From an uncultured Christensenella sp. (GTDB taxonomy: Bacteria > Bacillota > Clostridia > Christensenellales > Borkfalkiaceae), in contig CAJTXM010000008.1 in NCBI GenBank assembly GCA_910583545.1, positions 1 to 64,000 of the forward strand: a DNA stretch of 64,000 nt, given 5' to 3'. The notes under the pieces are model-generated. The model saw only the letters and a program-made list of their open reading frames with translations. It was not told the origin of the DNA and did no database searches. Of the stretch, positions 55,873 to 63,997 are shown piece after piece. Both the position numbers and the translations under genes were made by a program. How positions within the stretch are numbered: position 1 is the stretch's first letter; every line of letters starts with the position of its first letter.

Positions 55873-57186
55873 ATGGATCTGTTTGATTTGAACGGCAACG
55901 AAGAGGGCGCAAAACCGCTTGCCGAACGTATGCGCGCAAACAATATAAACGAATTTATAGGACAGAAGCACCTCGTTTCCGAGGGCTCGCTTCTGCGCCG
56001 CGCCATTCTTGCCGACAGGCTCGGAAGCTGTATTTTTTACGGTCCTCCCGGTACGGGCAAAACTACGCTTGCGAATATAATCGCTTCGACTACCCATGGC
56101 GAATTTGTAAAACTCAACGCCGTACAGTCGGGCGTTGCCGACGTCAAGAAAGCCGTCGAGGACGCGAGGAACAATTTAAAGCTGTACGGCAAGCGGACTT
56201 ATCTTATGCTTGACGAGTGTCATCGATTCAACAAAACGCAGTCCGACTCGCTTTTACCCTCCATCGAACAGGGCACGATAATTTTTATCGGTTCGACTAC
56301 GGAAAATCCTTACGCTTCGATGACGCCCGCAATTGTGTCGAGATGCAGGGTGTTCGAGTTTAAGTGTCTTTCCGAGGACGAAATTCTCTCCGCACTCAAA
56401 AAAGCGGTTTCTGACAAGCGCAGAGGTTTGGGCAATTATAACGCGTCGGTCGAAGAGGAGGCGTTCGGGCACATTGCAAGGCTGTCGGGCGGAGATCTGC
56501 GTACGGCTTACAACGCGTTGGAGCTTGCCGTACTGACCACCCCTCCGCAGTCTGACGGAACGGTAAAAATCACGCTTGCGGATGCGGAGCAGTCCATTCA
56601 GCGCAAGGCGCTGTCTTTCAGTCAGGATAAGTATTACGACTATCTTTCTGCGTTCTGCAAGTCTTTGCGCGGTTCCGATTCCGACGCGGCGCTCTACTAC
56701 GCTATGCGCATAATAGAGGGCGGAGGCGATCCTATGACGGTTTTGAGGCGCCTTGTCGTACATTCTTCCGAGGACGTGGGAATGGCTGACCCCAACGCTC
56801 TGAATATCGCTGTCAGCGCAATGTACGCCTTTGAAAAAATAGGCTATCCCGAGGGGCTTATTCCGCTTTCAAACGCTATTATCTACGTTTGCGAAGCGCC
56901 GAAAAGCAATTCGGTCGTAGTCGCTATGGGGTCGGCGAAAAAGGACGCAAGGGAGGTAAGGGACGACGAGGGCGTTCCTCCATATTTAAGGGACAATACT
57001 TACGGCGACAGGCAGGCGAAGGAGCAGAGCGCAAAATACAGATATCCTCACGACTATGCGGGCGGTTACGTTCCGCAGCAGTATCTGCCGGACAAGCTCA
57101 AAGACAGGGTTTATTATAAGCCGTCAGAATACGGCTACGAACGGCAGGTTACACAGAACCGCAAGGACAAGGGCAAGGCGGATTGA
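55873..57186 (+). CDS. rarA: Replication-associated recombination protein A (RarA/MgsA)
   Basis: A 437-aa AAA+ ATPase that acts at stalled replication forks. Walker A is FYGPPGTGKTT at 55-65, Walker B LDECHRFN near 115, sensor 1 GSTTENP near 140, and ARLSGGDLR is the sensor 2/arginine region. The C-terminal part with DPMTVLRRLVVHSSEDVGMADP and the tetramerisation domain is complete, so it is RarA and not RuvB or a clamp loader. ATG 55873 is preferred to an upstream TTG at 55864. Confidence 0.95.
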   Translation: MDLFDLNGNEEGAKPLAERMRANNINEFIGQKHLVSEGSLLRRAILADRLGSCIFYGPPGTGKTTLANIIASTTHGEFVKLNAVQSGVADVKKAVEDARNNLKLYGKRTYLMLDECHRFNKTQSDSLLPSIEQGTIIFIGSTTENPYASMTPAIVSRCRVFEFKCLSEDEILSALKKAVSDKRRGLGNYNASVEEEAFGHIARLSGGDLRTAYNALELAVLTTPPQSDGTVKITLADAEQSIQRKALSFSQDKYYDYLSAFCKSLRGSDSDAALYYAMRIIEGGGDPMTVLRRLVVHSSEDVGMADPNALNIAVSAMYAFEKIGYPEGLIPLSNAIIYVCEAPKSNSVVVAMGSAKKDAREVRDDEGVPPYLRDNTYGDRQAKEQSAKYRYPHDYAGGYVPQQYLPDKLKDRVYYKPSEYGYERQVTQNRKDKGKAD

Positions 57187-57199
57187 TACATAAAAAAGA

Positions 57200-57232
57200 C
57201 GGAGTGCATCGGACGCGCTCCGCTTTATTTTT
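57200..57232 (+). terminator. Intrinsic terminator after rarA
   Basis: CGGAGTGC and GCGCTCCG form a stem with one G-T pair, followed by CTTTATTTTT. Confidence 0.65.
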
Positions 57233-57380
57233 GAAAAATTTTCATAAAAGCATATCCGCTGAAATAAATTAAAAATGAGGACAAGATAAAATTTAAGTAA
57301 AAAAACTGAAAAACTGACAAAAAACGCCATAAAAAGATTTTTTTTGCGCGTATTAATTTGATATTATAGGAGAGTAAAAA

Positions 57381-58145
57381 GTGGTAAAGATATTAAAGCT
57401 TAAAAATCTGCTGTTCGCCGCCGCTGCGGTAATACTTGTGGCAGTGCTTTCTGTTTCGGCGTATTATACGAACGCGTACGCGGTTTACTTCGGAAAAACG
57501 CCGAGGCTTGTTCCCATTTACAGCGTGGAAACGGAAGAGAAAAAAGTATCGATATCTTTCGACTGCGCCTGGGGCGTGGAGCACACCGACGAGATATTAA
57601 ACGCGTTGAGAGTGGGCAACGTTAAAGCCACTTGGTTTATGGTTGAGTTCTGGGCTGAAAAATATCCCGATTACGTTAAAAAGATTGACGGAGCAGGACA
57701 CGAGATAGGCACTCATTCTTCGACGCACAGCTATATGAGCAAACAGAACAGTGAAGAGATAAAGCTGGAACTTTCTTCCTCGTCGGAAGCTATAAAGAGC
57801 GTCACGGGAAAGGACGTCAATCTGTTCCGTCCCCCTTACGGCGACTACGACGACGAACTTATTAAAACGGCTTCCGAACAGGGTTATTATTCGATTCAGT
57901 GGGATTGCGACAGTCTGGACTGGAAAGACCTTTCCGCATCGGACATTGCAATGAGAGTCATCAATTCCGTCAAAAACGGTTCGATAATTTTAATGCACAA
58001 CAACGGACTGCATACCGCGGAGGCGGTGCCCATAATTCTGGAAACGCTGAAAAACAGGGGATACACGTTCGTTCCTATAGGCGAACTTATTTATAAAGAT
58101 AACTACACCATAGACGGCACCGGCCGTCAAATACAGGCAAAGTAG
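57381..58145 (+). CDS. PdaB-type polysaccharide deacetylase, sporulation family
   Basis: A 254-aa protein: a membrane/signal segment (residues ~10-32), then a NodB-type carbohydrate esterase-4 domain. Catalytic markers are SFDCAWG (usual FDDG-type Asp), HEIGTHSSTHSYM with the metal His pair, RPPYGDYDD, WDCDSLDW and ILMHN. The AWG after the Asp, and the overall form, fit the PdaB family involved in late spore formation rather than peptidoglycan PdaA. The second metal Asp of the usual DD is Cys here. GTG start with AGGAGAG at six-base spacing. Confidence 0.8.
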   Translation: MVKILKLKNLLFAAAAVILVAVLSVSAYYTNAYAVYFGKTPRLVPIYSVETEEKKVSISFDCAWGVEHTDEILNALRVGNVKATWFMVEFWAEKYPDYVKKIDGAGHEIGTHSSTHSYMSKQNSEEIKLELSSSSEAIKSVTGKDVNLFRPPYGDYDDELIKTASEQGYYSIQWDCDSLDWKDLSASDIAMRVINSVKNGSIILMHNNGLHTAEAVPIILETLKNRGYTFVPIGELIYKDNYTIDGTGRQIQAK

Positions 58146-58199
58146 CGGCTTGATACAGAAAAACAAATTAACGTTTGAAAAACATTGACGGAGGTATAT

Positions 58200-58889
58200 A
58201 TGAATTACAACGCGGAGAAAAATAATAAGGTTTACGTTTACGGCGAAATAGTTTCGGACGCCGAGTTTTCGCACGAAGTTTACGGCGAAGGATTTTACGA
58301 ATTTTATGTCAAGGTAATGCGCCTTTCGGGTCAGGCTGATATTCTGCCCGTGACCGTTTCCGAAAGAATTATGACCGAGGATATGAAAAAGGGCTCGTTC
58401 ATCTGCGCGCTGGGTCAGTTCCGCTCTTACAACAAACTCGATAACGGCAAATCGCGCCTTATGCTCACGGTGTTCGTAAGAGAGCTTTTAGACGCCCAGC
58501 CCGTCAAAAACCCTAACTCGATAGTTCTGTCGGGCTATATCTGCAAACCGCCCGTATACCGTACGACCCCTTTCAACAGGGAGATTGCCGATTTGCTCAT
58601 AGCGGTGAACAGAAGCTATAATAAGTCAGACTATATCCCTGCGATTGCCTGGGGCAGAAACGCGCGTTTCGTGCGCAATCTTTCGGTGGGCGATAAGGTG
58701 GCGCTGTCGGGAAGAATACAAAGCCGCGAATATCAGAAAAAACAGCCCGATGAAAGCTTCGTTGCAATGACAGCTTACGAGGTGTCTATTTCCAAGCTCG
58801 CCGCATTCGACGACGAAAGCGAGTTCGACATAGACGAGGAATTTGATTTGTATTCGGTTCCCCGCGCCTATGAAGCTGAAAATCAATAA
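58200..58889 (+). CDS. Single-stranded DNA-binding-like protein with two OB folds
   Basis: A 229-aa protein with two tandem OB-fold (SSB-like) halves: one from about residue 8 (KVYVYGEIVSDAEFSHEVYGEGFYEFYV) to ~100, the second from ~105 (NSIVLSGYICKPPVYRTTPFNREIADLLIAVNR) to 200, with the AWGRNARF and GDKVALSGRIQSREY signature of SSB proteins. The C-terminus is acidic (DDESEFDIDEEFDL) but lacks the DIPF-type tip. It may be a helper SSB or a primosomal-type protein. GGAGG precedes ATG 58200. Confidence 0.75.
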   Translation: MNYNAEKNNKVYVYGEIVSDAEFSHEVYGEGFYEFYVKVMRLSGQADILPVTVSERIMTEDMKKGSFICALGQFRSYNKLDNGKSRLMLTVFVRELLDAQPVKNPNSIVLSGYICKPPVYRTTPFNREIADLLIAVNRSYNKSDYIPAIAWGRNARFVRNLSVGDKVALSGRIQSREYQKKQPDESFVAMTAYEVSISKLAAFDDESEFDIDEEFDLYSVPRAYEAENQ

Positions 58890-58936
58890 TAAATTAAACG
58901 CTTTTTCATAAAGCGTATTTCTCTCAGACAAACGCA

Positions 58937-58972
58937 CAGCCCGATATCTTCGCAAACGAAGATATCGGGCTG
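58937..58972. terminator. Bidirectional intrinsic terminator
   Basis: A perfect 16-bp stem (58937-58952 with 58957-58972) around CAAA, followed by TATTTATT. It serves the OB-fold gene and the convergent GNAT gene. Confidence 0.85.
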
Positions 58973-59017
58973 TATTTATTAAACGTATAGTACGCTAAAT
59001 TGAAATTTATCTTTCTA

Positions 59018-59485
59018 TTATACAAATTTTTCAAGGTCGAAATGCCCGTCAGCGTAAATCAGTTGTCCGTCCTTATGTTCATAACCTAATTTACGATAAA
59101 ACGGAATCGCCGACATTGCGGAGTGAATTTCAATTCTATTCGCTCTCTTTGCGTATTCGTCGTTTTCCAAAAATTCTATAATCTTTCTGCCTACACCTTT
59201 TCTCTGATATTCGGGTGCGACGAAAATAGTATGTATCCAACTCTCGGTTATGCTGTCCCAATATGCGGCTATACCGCCACAGCCAATAATTTTGCGGTTA
59301 TCTTTGATAACGTAAAAACGTCCGTATTCCGCACGTTGTTTAATATGCTCATAATTCGTTTCTTCAAAAACAGCATCAAAAGAAGATTGCGGATAGAATT
59401 TGGCAAAATCGGAATACTGACACGCACGAACAATCATATCGCAGACTTCTTGTATTTCGCTCTCTTTAATTAGCTCAATAATCAC
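59018..59485 (-). CDS. GNAT-family N-acetyltransferase
   Basis: A 155-aa protein with a complete GNAT fold: beta strands VIKDNRKIIGCGGIAAYW, the acetyl-CoA P-loop VAPEYQRKGVGRKIIEFL (Q-x-x-G-x-G) near residue 95, and the SAIPFYRKLGYE segment with the catalytic Tyr. I choose GTG 59485, which has AGAGG six bases upstream; an ATG at 59518 is an alternative with 11 more residues. It looks like a stand-alone enzyme; the substrate is unknown. Confidence 0.85.
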   Translation of the reverse strand: MIIELIKESEIQEVCDMIVRACQYSDFAKFYPQSSFDAVFEETNYEHIKQRAEYGRFYVIKDNRKIIGCGGIAAYWDSITESWIHTIFVAPEYQRKGVGRKIIEFLENDEYAKRANRIEIHSAMSAIPFYRKLGYEHKDGQLIYADGHFDLEKFV

Positions 59486-59559
59486 TTTAATGCCTCTAAA
59501 TTGCTGTTTATTGTACAAATATTTTTTGATAAAAACCGCTTATTAATTTTCGGCGGAAT

Positions 59560-60927
59560 TCAGTTTTTGAATAAAGTTTTAATCATCGTGTTTACGTAGA
59601 GGATGGGCACTATCGAAATTTTGTCGGCGTATTTTGCGACGGATTTCATATTTTTTGCAGGCACGAGTACTTTTTTAAAGCCCATTTTCACACATTCCGC
59701 AACGCGCTTTTCACAGTAAGAAACGGCTCTTACTTCGCCCGTCAAGCCGACTTCGCCGAAAACCGCGACGTATTTGTCGACGGGCTTTGAAAAGTAGGCG
59801 GAGGCAAGCGCGGTGCATACCGCAAGATCGCAGGCAGGCTCGCCGAGTTTTATTCCGCCCATTGCGTTGACGTAGACGTCGGAAGAAGAGAGGTTAAGTC
59901 CGCACCGCTTTTCAAGTACTGCGATTAAAAGTACTAATTTGTTGTAATCTACGCCGAGCGGCATCCGCCTCGGCATACCGAAGGACGTCTTTGAAATCAG
60001 CGTTTGAATTTCTACGTTCATACACCTTGCGCCAGTCTGCGACGGGGTTACGACCGAGCCCGCTTCGTCGCCTCGGCTCTCGGAGAGAAACACGCCGGAA
60101 TAGTCGGTGACGGGAATAATTCCCTCGCCGGTCATTTCGAACACGCCGACTTCCTGAACGTTGCCGAACCTGTTTTTCACTGCCCTTAGAATTCTGAAAT
60201 TTTCCTGATTTTCGCCCTCGAAGTATAGTACGGTGTCCATTATGTGTTCCAACACTTTCGGACCTGCGAGCGCGCCCTCTTTGGTGACGTGTCCTACGAT
60301 AAAGAAAGTAATTCCCCGACTCTTGGCAAGGCGCATAAGCTTAGAAGCACATTCCCTTACTTGTCCTACAGAGCCTGCCGAAGAGGAGAGGTCGTCGGTA
60401 TACACCGCCTGTATAGAGTCGATGACGCAGAATTTTACGCCGTCGAGTTCGCTCTCAAGATTGTCTACGCAGGTTTCGTTGACTATGTAAAGTTCGTCGG
60501 GTTTAAGTTTCAGTCTTTCCGCGCGCAGTTTGACCTGTGAACAGCTCTCTTCGGCGGAGAAATATAAAACTTTACTTTGCTTTGAAAGGTGCGAAGCTAT
60601 CTGCGTGAGCAAAGTGGATTTGCCTATGCCGGGGTCGCCTCCTATCAGGATAAGCGAGCCCGTGACGATACCTCCGCCGAGCACGGTATCGAATTCCGAA
60701 ATTCCCGAAGGCGTGCGCTGATAGGTTTCAAAGGTGACTTCCGTCAGTTTCTGCGCCCTTTTAAAATAGTGCGCGCCCGTAGATTTTACGGTTTCGGCAG
60801 GTTTTACGATTTCCTCTACCATAGTGTTGTATTTTCCGCAGGAGGGACAGCGTCCCAGCCAGCGCATACTCGAAGCTCCGCATTCACTGCATACGAATTC
60901 GGTTGTGGTTTTAGTCGTCTTTGCCAT
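59560..60927 (-). CDS. radA: DNA repair protein RadA (Sms)
   Basis: A 455-aa RecA-like ATPase that drives branch migration in homologous recombination. It has the zinc finger CSECG...CPSCGKY (residues ~13-33), Walker A GGDPGIGKST near 95, the RadA-specific KNRFG motif near 255, and a C-terminal Lon-protease-like domain (YVNAMGGIKL, EVGLTGEVR). It is preceded by the 320-aa membrane protein gene and ispDF on the same strand with short gaps (10 and 4 bp), so the three are likely co-transcribed. Confidence 0.96.
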   Translation of the reverse strand: MAKTTKTTTEFVCSECGASSMRWLGRCPSCGKYNTMVEEIVKPAETVKSTGAHYFKRAQKLTEVTFETYQRTPSGISEFDTVLGGGIVTGSLILIGGDPGIGKSTLLTQIASHLSKQSKVLYFSAEESCSQVKLRAERLKLKPDELYIVNETCVDNLESELDGVKFCVIDSIQAVYTDDLSSSAGSVGQVRECASKLMRLAKSRGITFFIVGHVTKEGALAGPKVLEHIMDTVLYFEGENQENFRILRAVKNRFGNVQEVGVFEMTGEGIIPVTDYSGVFLSESRGDEAGSVVTPSQTGARCMNVEIQTLISKTSFGMPRRMPLGVDYNKLVLLIAVLEKRCGLNLSSSDVYVNAMGGIKLGEPACDLAVCTALASAYFSKPVDKYVAVFGEVGLTGEVRAVSYCEKRVAECVKMGFKKVLVPAKNMKSVAKYADKISIVPILYVNTMIKTLFKN

Positions 60928-60937
60928 TGTCAGTCCT

Positions 60938-61900
60938 TTATTTATTATTCCTTAATAAGTTGTCAAGGGTTTCTTTCAGTTTCTGTTTTTCGCAGTCGTT
61001 TACTGCAAGAGTAAAGTAGCTTTCTCCGTCTGCGCCTGTCATAGTCAGCGTATTGCGCTTTTCAACAATTTCTGCATTTTCAAAAATTTCTTTTACCTGC
61101 GGCAGAATATCGTAATATTTTTGCTCTTTCCCGACGATTTCGAACAGTGCGTCGGGGCAGATTACAAAATCCCTGCGCCGTCTGCCGGCATTCGTTTTGT
61201 ATACGCCCGCGCCCGTAAGCAGCTGCATAGACGCGCCGCCTATAATTCCGATTGCGCTTTTTGCGGCGTTGGTGCGTTCCTGATTTTTATTGCCGTAATA
61301 TCCGGAAGCGTAAACAGCGCCGTTAAATTTTTTTGAAATATTATCAATGATTCTGTTTGCGCGTTTAGCTGATTTTATATTTGCGGTTAAATTTGCGATT
61401 GCGCCTATAAGCAACGTGAAGCCGGCAATGCCGGTAAAAGCAGCAATTACGGCAAAAGTACCGTCATTTACTATTTTACCGTAAAGGGTGTAGCCTACGT
61501 AATAATTATCCTTTGAAAGCTGTGCCGTTATCTTTGTTATTTTTGCCTGACCGCGGATATCAAGATCTTTGATAATTTCGTAACTTCCGCCTGCCTGAAC
61601 GGTTACTTCCCTGTCGAAAATTTTATATTCTTCGTCATATTCCTTTCCCGTAATCGGGTCTTTAATGCGTAAAGAAACTGTAATCTGCTGTCCGTAAGAA
61701 TTGAAAGTTCTGTCCTGTCCGCTGTTGTTTTTGATTTTTCCGTGCAGTTCGAAGCCGTTTTGCGTTTCGGTAATATAAAATTTTTCCGTAACGGTTATAG
61801 GCTGCGGTTCGGGTACGAACAGAAAAATGAGCATAGTTGCCAAAAACGTAATTGTCAAAGAAATTAAAACGTAAAATACTTTTTTGTTCGGTTTTACCAT
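60938..61900 (-). CDS. Membrane protein with extracytoplasmic beta domain, unknown family
   Basis: A 320-aa protein. The first membrane span is at about residues 9-30. The following ~125 residues are beta-rich and probably outside the membrane (FYITETQNGFELHGKIKNNSGQDRTF), like a FxLYD-type domain. A second span lies near 150-172, and the C-terminal ~140 residues are a cytoplasmic alpha/beta domain. It lies between ispDF and radA with tight spacing. No family recognised. Confidence 0.6.
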   Translation of the reverse strand: MVKPNKKVFYVLISLTITFLATMLIFLFVPEPQPITVTEKFYITETQNGFELHGKIKNNSGQDRTFNSYGQQITVSLRIKDPITGKEYDEEYKIFDREVTVQAGGSYEIIKDLDIRGQAKITKITAQLSKDNYYVGYTLYGKIVNDGTFAVIAAFTGIAGFTLLIGAIANLTANIKSAKRANRIIDNISKKFNGAVYASGYYGNKNQERTNAAKSAIGIIGGASMQLLTGAGVYKTNAGRRRRDFVICPDALFEIVGKEQKYYDILPQVKEIFENAEIVEKRNTLTMTGADGESYFTLAVNDCEKQKLKETLDNLLRNNK

Positions 61901-61904
61901 AAAT

Positions 61905-63029
61905 TTACTCCTTATTAAGTGAAACTACCGTGTAAGCGGTAATGCCGAGCCCTTCGCCGACAAAGCCGAGTCCTTCGCAAGTGCCTGCCGAAACGGCGAT
62001 ATCGCTTTCGTCAACGTTTAAAATTTTACTGAGATTCTGTCTTATCTTGTCTATATGGTTTTTGAGTCTGGGTTTTTCGGCCTGTATGCTTATCGAAACG
62101 TTGTTGACCTTAAAGCCTTTCCGTCCGATTATTTTTACGACCTCTTCAAGCATCTTCGCGCTGTCGGCGTTTCTGAATTTTTCGTCGGTATCGGGAAAGT
62201 AATGCCCGATGTCTTTCAGCCCCGCTCCCGACAGAAGCGCGTCCATAACGGAATGTATGAGTACGTCGCCGTCGCTGTGGGCTATGAGTGAGTTTTCACA
62301 CTCTATTCTGACTCCGCCTATCGTCACGAAACTGCCTTTGCCGAAAGCGTGCGTGTCTACGCCGAACCCGATTCTGCCGTCCGTAAACGCGAATGGGAGA
62401 GGGGATAGAAAGTCGCTTTTAAAGGTGAGCTTTCTGTTCTGCGTTTCACCGTCGATAAGGTGAACTTCGCCGATAAATTCCGAGTAGACTCTGCTGTCGT
62501 CGGTGAAATTCTCTCCGCCTGCGAGAGAATAAGCTTTTTTAATGTCCTCTGTAAAAAATGCCTGAGGCGTCTGCAAAAGAAAGAGTTTATCCCTGTCTAC
62601 GTAGTTTTGCTGCCCGTTAGAATAAACCGCGGTGTCGGAAGCTTTTACGGCGCAGACGGCACTGCGGTATTTTACGGTTGCGTCGATACAGCCGCGGATA
62701 AGCCTGTGCGTAAGATACGGGCGCGCGCCGTCGTGTATAAGCACTATTTCGCCCGAAACGTGTTCAAGCGCACGTTTAACGCTCTCCGTGCGCGTGCTTC
62801 CGCCGAGCACGGTCTCTGCGCCGAAAGAAGATGAGAGAGCTGAAATTTCCGCAAAGTCCTCTTCCGACGAAGTAACTATGATTTCGTCGATTTCGGGTAT
62901 ATCGAATTTTTTGAGCGTGTGATAAAGCACGGGTGCGCCGTGCAGAGGGACAAGCAGTTTATTTTTGCCAAAGCCCGCCCGCCCGCCTTTTCCTGCGGCG
63001 CAGATAATTGCTGTAACTTTCTTTTTCAT
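61905..63029 (-). CDS. ispDF: IspD-IspF fusion: MEP cytidylyltransferase / MEcPP synthase
   Basis: A 374-aa bifunctional MEP-pathway enzyme. Residues 1-215 are IspD, 2-C-methyl-D-erythritol 4-phosphate cytidylyltransferase (AAGKGGRAGFGKNK at 10-23, VLIHDGARP). Residues ~220-374 are IspF (GFGVDTHAF, IAHSDGDVLIHSVMDALL, HYFPDTDEKF, with metal ligands Asp, His, His). The fused form is common in some proteobacteria and found in fewer Firmicutes. IspE, the intervening step, is not in this window. ATG 63029 follows AAAGGA; the upstream in-frame codon at 63059 extends into repeat copy C. Confidence 0.94.
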   Translation of the reverse strand: MKKKVTAIICAAGKGGRAGFGKNKLLVPLHGAPVLYHTLKKFDIPEIDEIIVTSSEEDFAEISALSSSFGAETVLGGSTRTESVKRALEHVSGEIVLIHDGARPYLTHRLIRGCIDATVKYRSAVCAVKASDTAVYSNGQQNYVDRDKLFLLQTPQAFFTEDIKKAYSLAGGENFTDDSRVYSEFIGEVHLIDGETQNRKLTFKSDFLSPLPFAFTDGRIGFGVDTHAFGKGSFVTIGGVRIECENSLIAHSDGDVLIHSVMDALLSGAGLKDIGHYFPDTDEKFRNADSAKMLEEVVKIIGRKGFKVNNVSISIQAEKPRLKNHIDKIRQNLSKILNVDESDIAVSAGTCEGLGFVGEGLGITAYTVVSLNKE

Positions 63030-63052
63030 AATTTCCTTTTCTGATAAATTAC

Positions 63053-63228
63053 GGTGCAAGGAAAATCACACTTTTCCGTAGCACGCCCTAATTTGCGCAT
63101 ACCTGCGCCTCAGCGGAGTGAATGCCCGTAATTATATAATAAGAGAGCCCTTAAAATTACGGGCAGAGAGGCGGAGCCTTTCAAAATACGGGAAAATTAA
63201 TTATCACTGTAATTAATTTTCCGTAATT
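63053..63228 (+). repeat. Structured intergenic repeat, copy C
   Basis: Modules in order: GGTGC...GCACGCC enclosing hairpin GGAAAA/TTTTCC, CTAATTTGCG, closing stem GCCCGTAATT/AATTACGGGC, small hairpin GAGAGGC-GGA-GCCTTTC, then a terminal stem GAAAATTAATTA/TAATTAATTTTC. The last ~15 bp overlap the final codons of the S4 gene, so the element seems to have inserted into or shaped that gene's 3' end. Confidence 0.7.
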
Positions 63229-63461
63229 ATTTCGTAAAGATTTTGTGCTTCGTCTTTTTTGACTGTTTCCTTTATTTCTTTGATTCTGAATTTAAGACTG
63301 CCGTTAGTGTAGTTTATTTCCACTTCGTCGCCTATCTTTATCTGATAAGCCGGTTTTACGGCTTTTCCGTTGACGCAGACTTTGCTTTTATCGCAGGCTT
63401 CCTGCGCAAGAGTGCGCCTTTTAAGTATCCTTGAAACTTTTAAAAATTTATCGATACGCAT
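63213..63461 (-). CDS. S4-domain RNA-binding protein, RqcP/YabO-like
   Basis: An 82-aa protein that is one S4 domain: MRIDKFLKVSRILKRRTLAQEACDKSKVCVNGKAVKPAYQIKIGDEV, very close to the YabO/RqcP pattern. RqcP binds the 50S subunit with RqcH in ribosome-associated quality control and helps Ala-tailing. I start at ATG 63461; AAGGAG upstream lies in the conserved tail of repeat copy D, so the element carries the ribosome binding site. The gene is bracketed by copies C and D in inverted orientation. Confidence 0.9.
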   Translation of the reverse strand: MRIDKFLKVSRILKRRTLAQEACDKSKVCVNGKAVKPAYQIKIGDEVEINYTNGSLKFRIKEIKETVKKDEAQNLYEIITEN

Positions 63462-63466
63462 AGATA

Positions 63467-63645
63467 CTCCTTCACGCAAATTAACGTCTTGTGCGACGGT
63501 AATTTGCCGTGATATTTTAGAGGCTCTGCCTCTCTGCCCGTAATATTCGGGGCTCTATTATTATATAATTACGGGCATTCACTCCGCTGAAGTCGCAAGC
63601 GACAAATTGAGTTGCGCTGCGCAAAAGTGTGATTTTGCTTGCGCC
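63467..63645 (-). repeat. Structured intergenic repeat, copy D (minus orientation), abutting rqcP
   Basis: Read on the minus strand: GCGC...GCGC enclosing hairpin GCAAAA/TTTTGC, CTCAATTTG, closing stem GCCCGTAAT/ATTACGGGC, small hairpin AGAGGC-AGA-GCCTCT, AAATATCACG, terminal stem GCAAATTA/TAATTTGC, then GTGAAGGAG before the rqcP start. Comparing C and D, the first hairpin changes sequence on both sides while pairing is kept. Confidence 0.7.
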
Positions 63646-63689
63646 GTAAATTATTTTAAAATTCTTATAAAATCTGTCTGTAAAATGAG

Positions 63690-63718
63690 TTGACAACATT
63701 GACTTTGTAATTTATAAT
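63690..63718 (+). promoter_or_regulatory. Consensus promoter without an obvious gene
   Basis: Perfect TTGACA (63690-63695), 17-bp spacer, perfect TATAAT (63713-63718). Between here and the window end there is no supported protein gene; a 46-codon frame at 63735-63875 lacks a ribosome binding site. The product may be a small RNA or a leader for a gene beyond 64000. Confidence 0.6.
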
Positions 63719-63886
63719 AGTAAATTGAATTAAAATGCGATTTTTGTACGCTCGCTTGCGGTCCGGTACCGAAAATCCGTGCAAAAACGACAAAAATTCC
63801 GCCTTTGAACGAGTAGATTATACACCATATTATTTAATTTGTAAAGGGCGTGACGGCTTTAAAGAAAATTTGTAAAAATTTTTATA

Positions 63887-63997
63887 GAGCCCGAAATTCC
63901 GCAAAGAGGAACGGCGTTCCTCAAAATCAAGGGAAACTTAGTTTCCAAAATCACGGAAATTTAAGACATCATCTAACGTCTTAAATTTTGTGAACTT
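63887..63997 (+). repeat. Structured intergenic repeat, copy E (3' half)
   Basis: GAGCCC, then two small hairpins in tandem (GAGGAAC/GTTCCTC and GGAAAC/GTTTCC), AAAATCACGG, a terminal stem AAATTTAAGAC/GTCTTAAATTT and GTGAACTT. The 5' modules are missing or unrecognisable. The downstream gene is beyond the window. Confidence 0.6.

Noticed and set aside
63735..63875. 46-aa protein-coding gene after the consensus promoter
   Set aside because: No ribosome binding site and a composition unlike the other proteins; reported only as part of the promoter finding.
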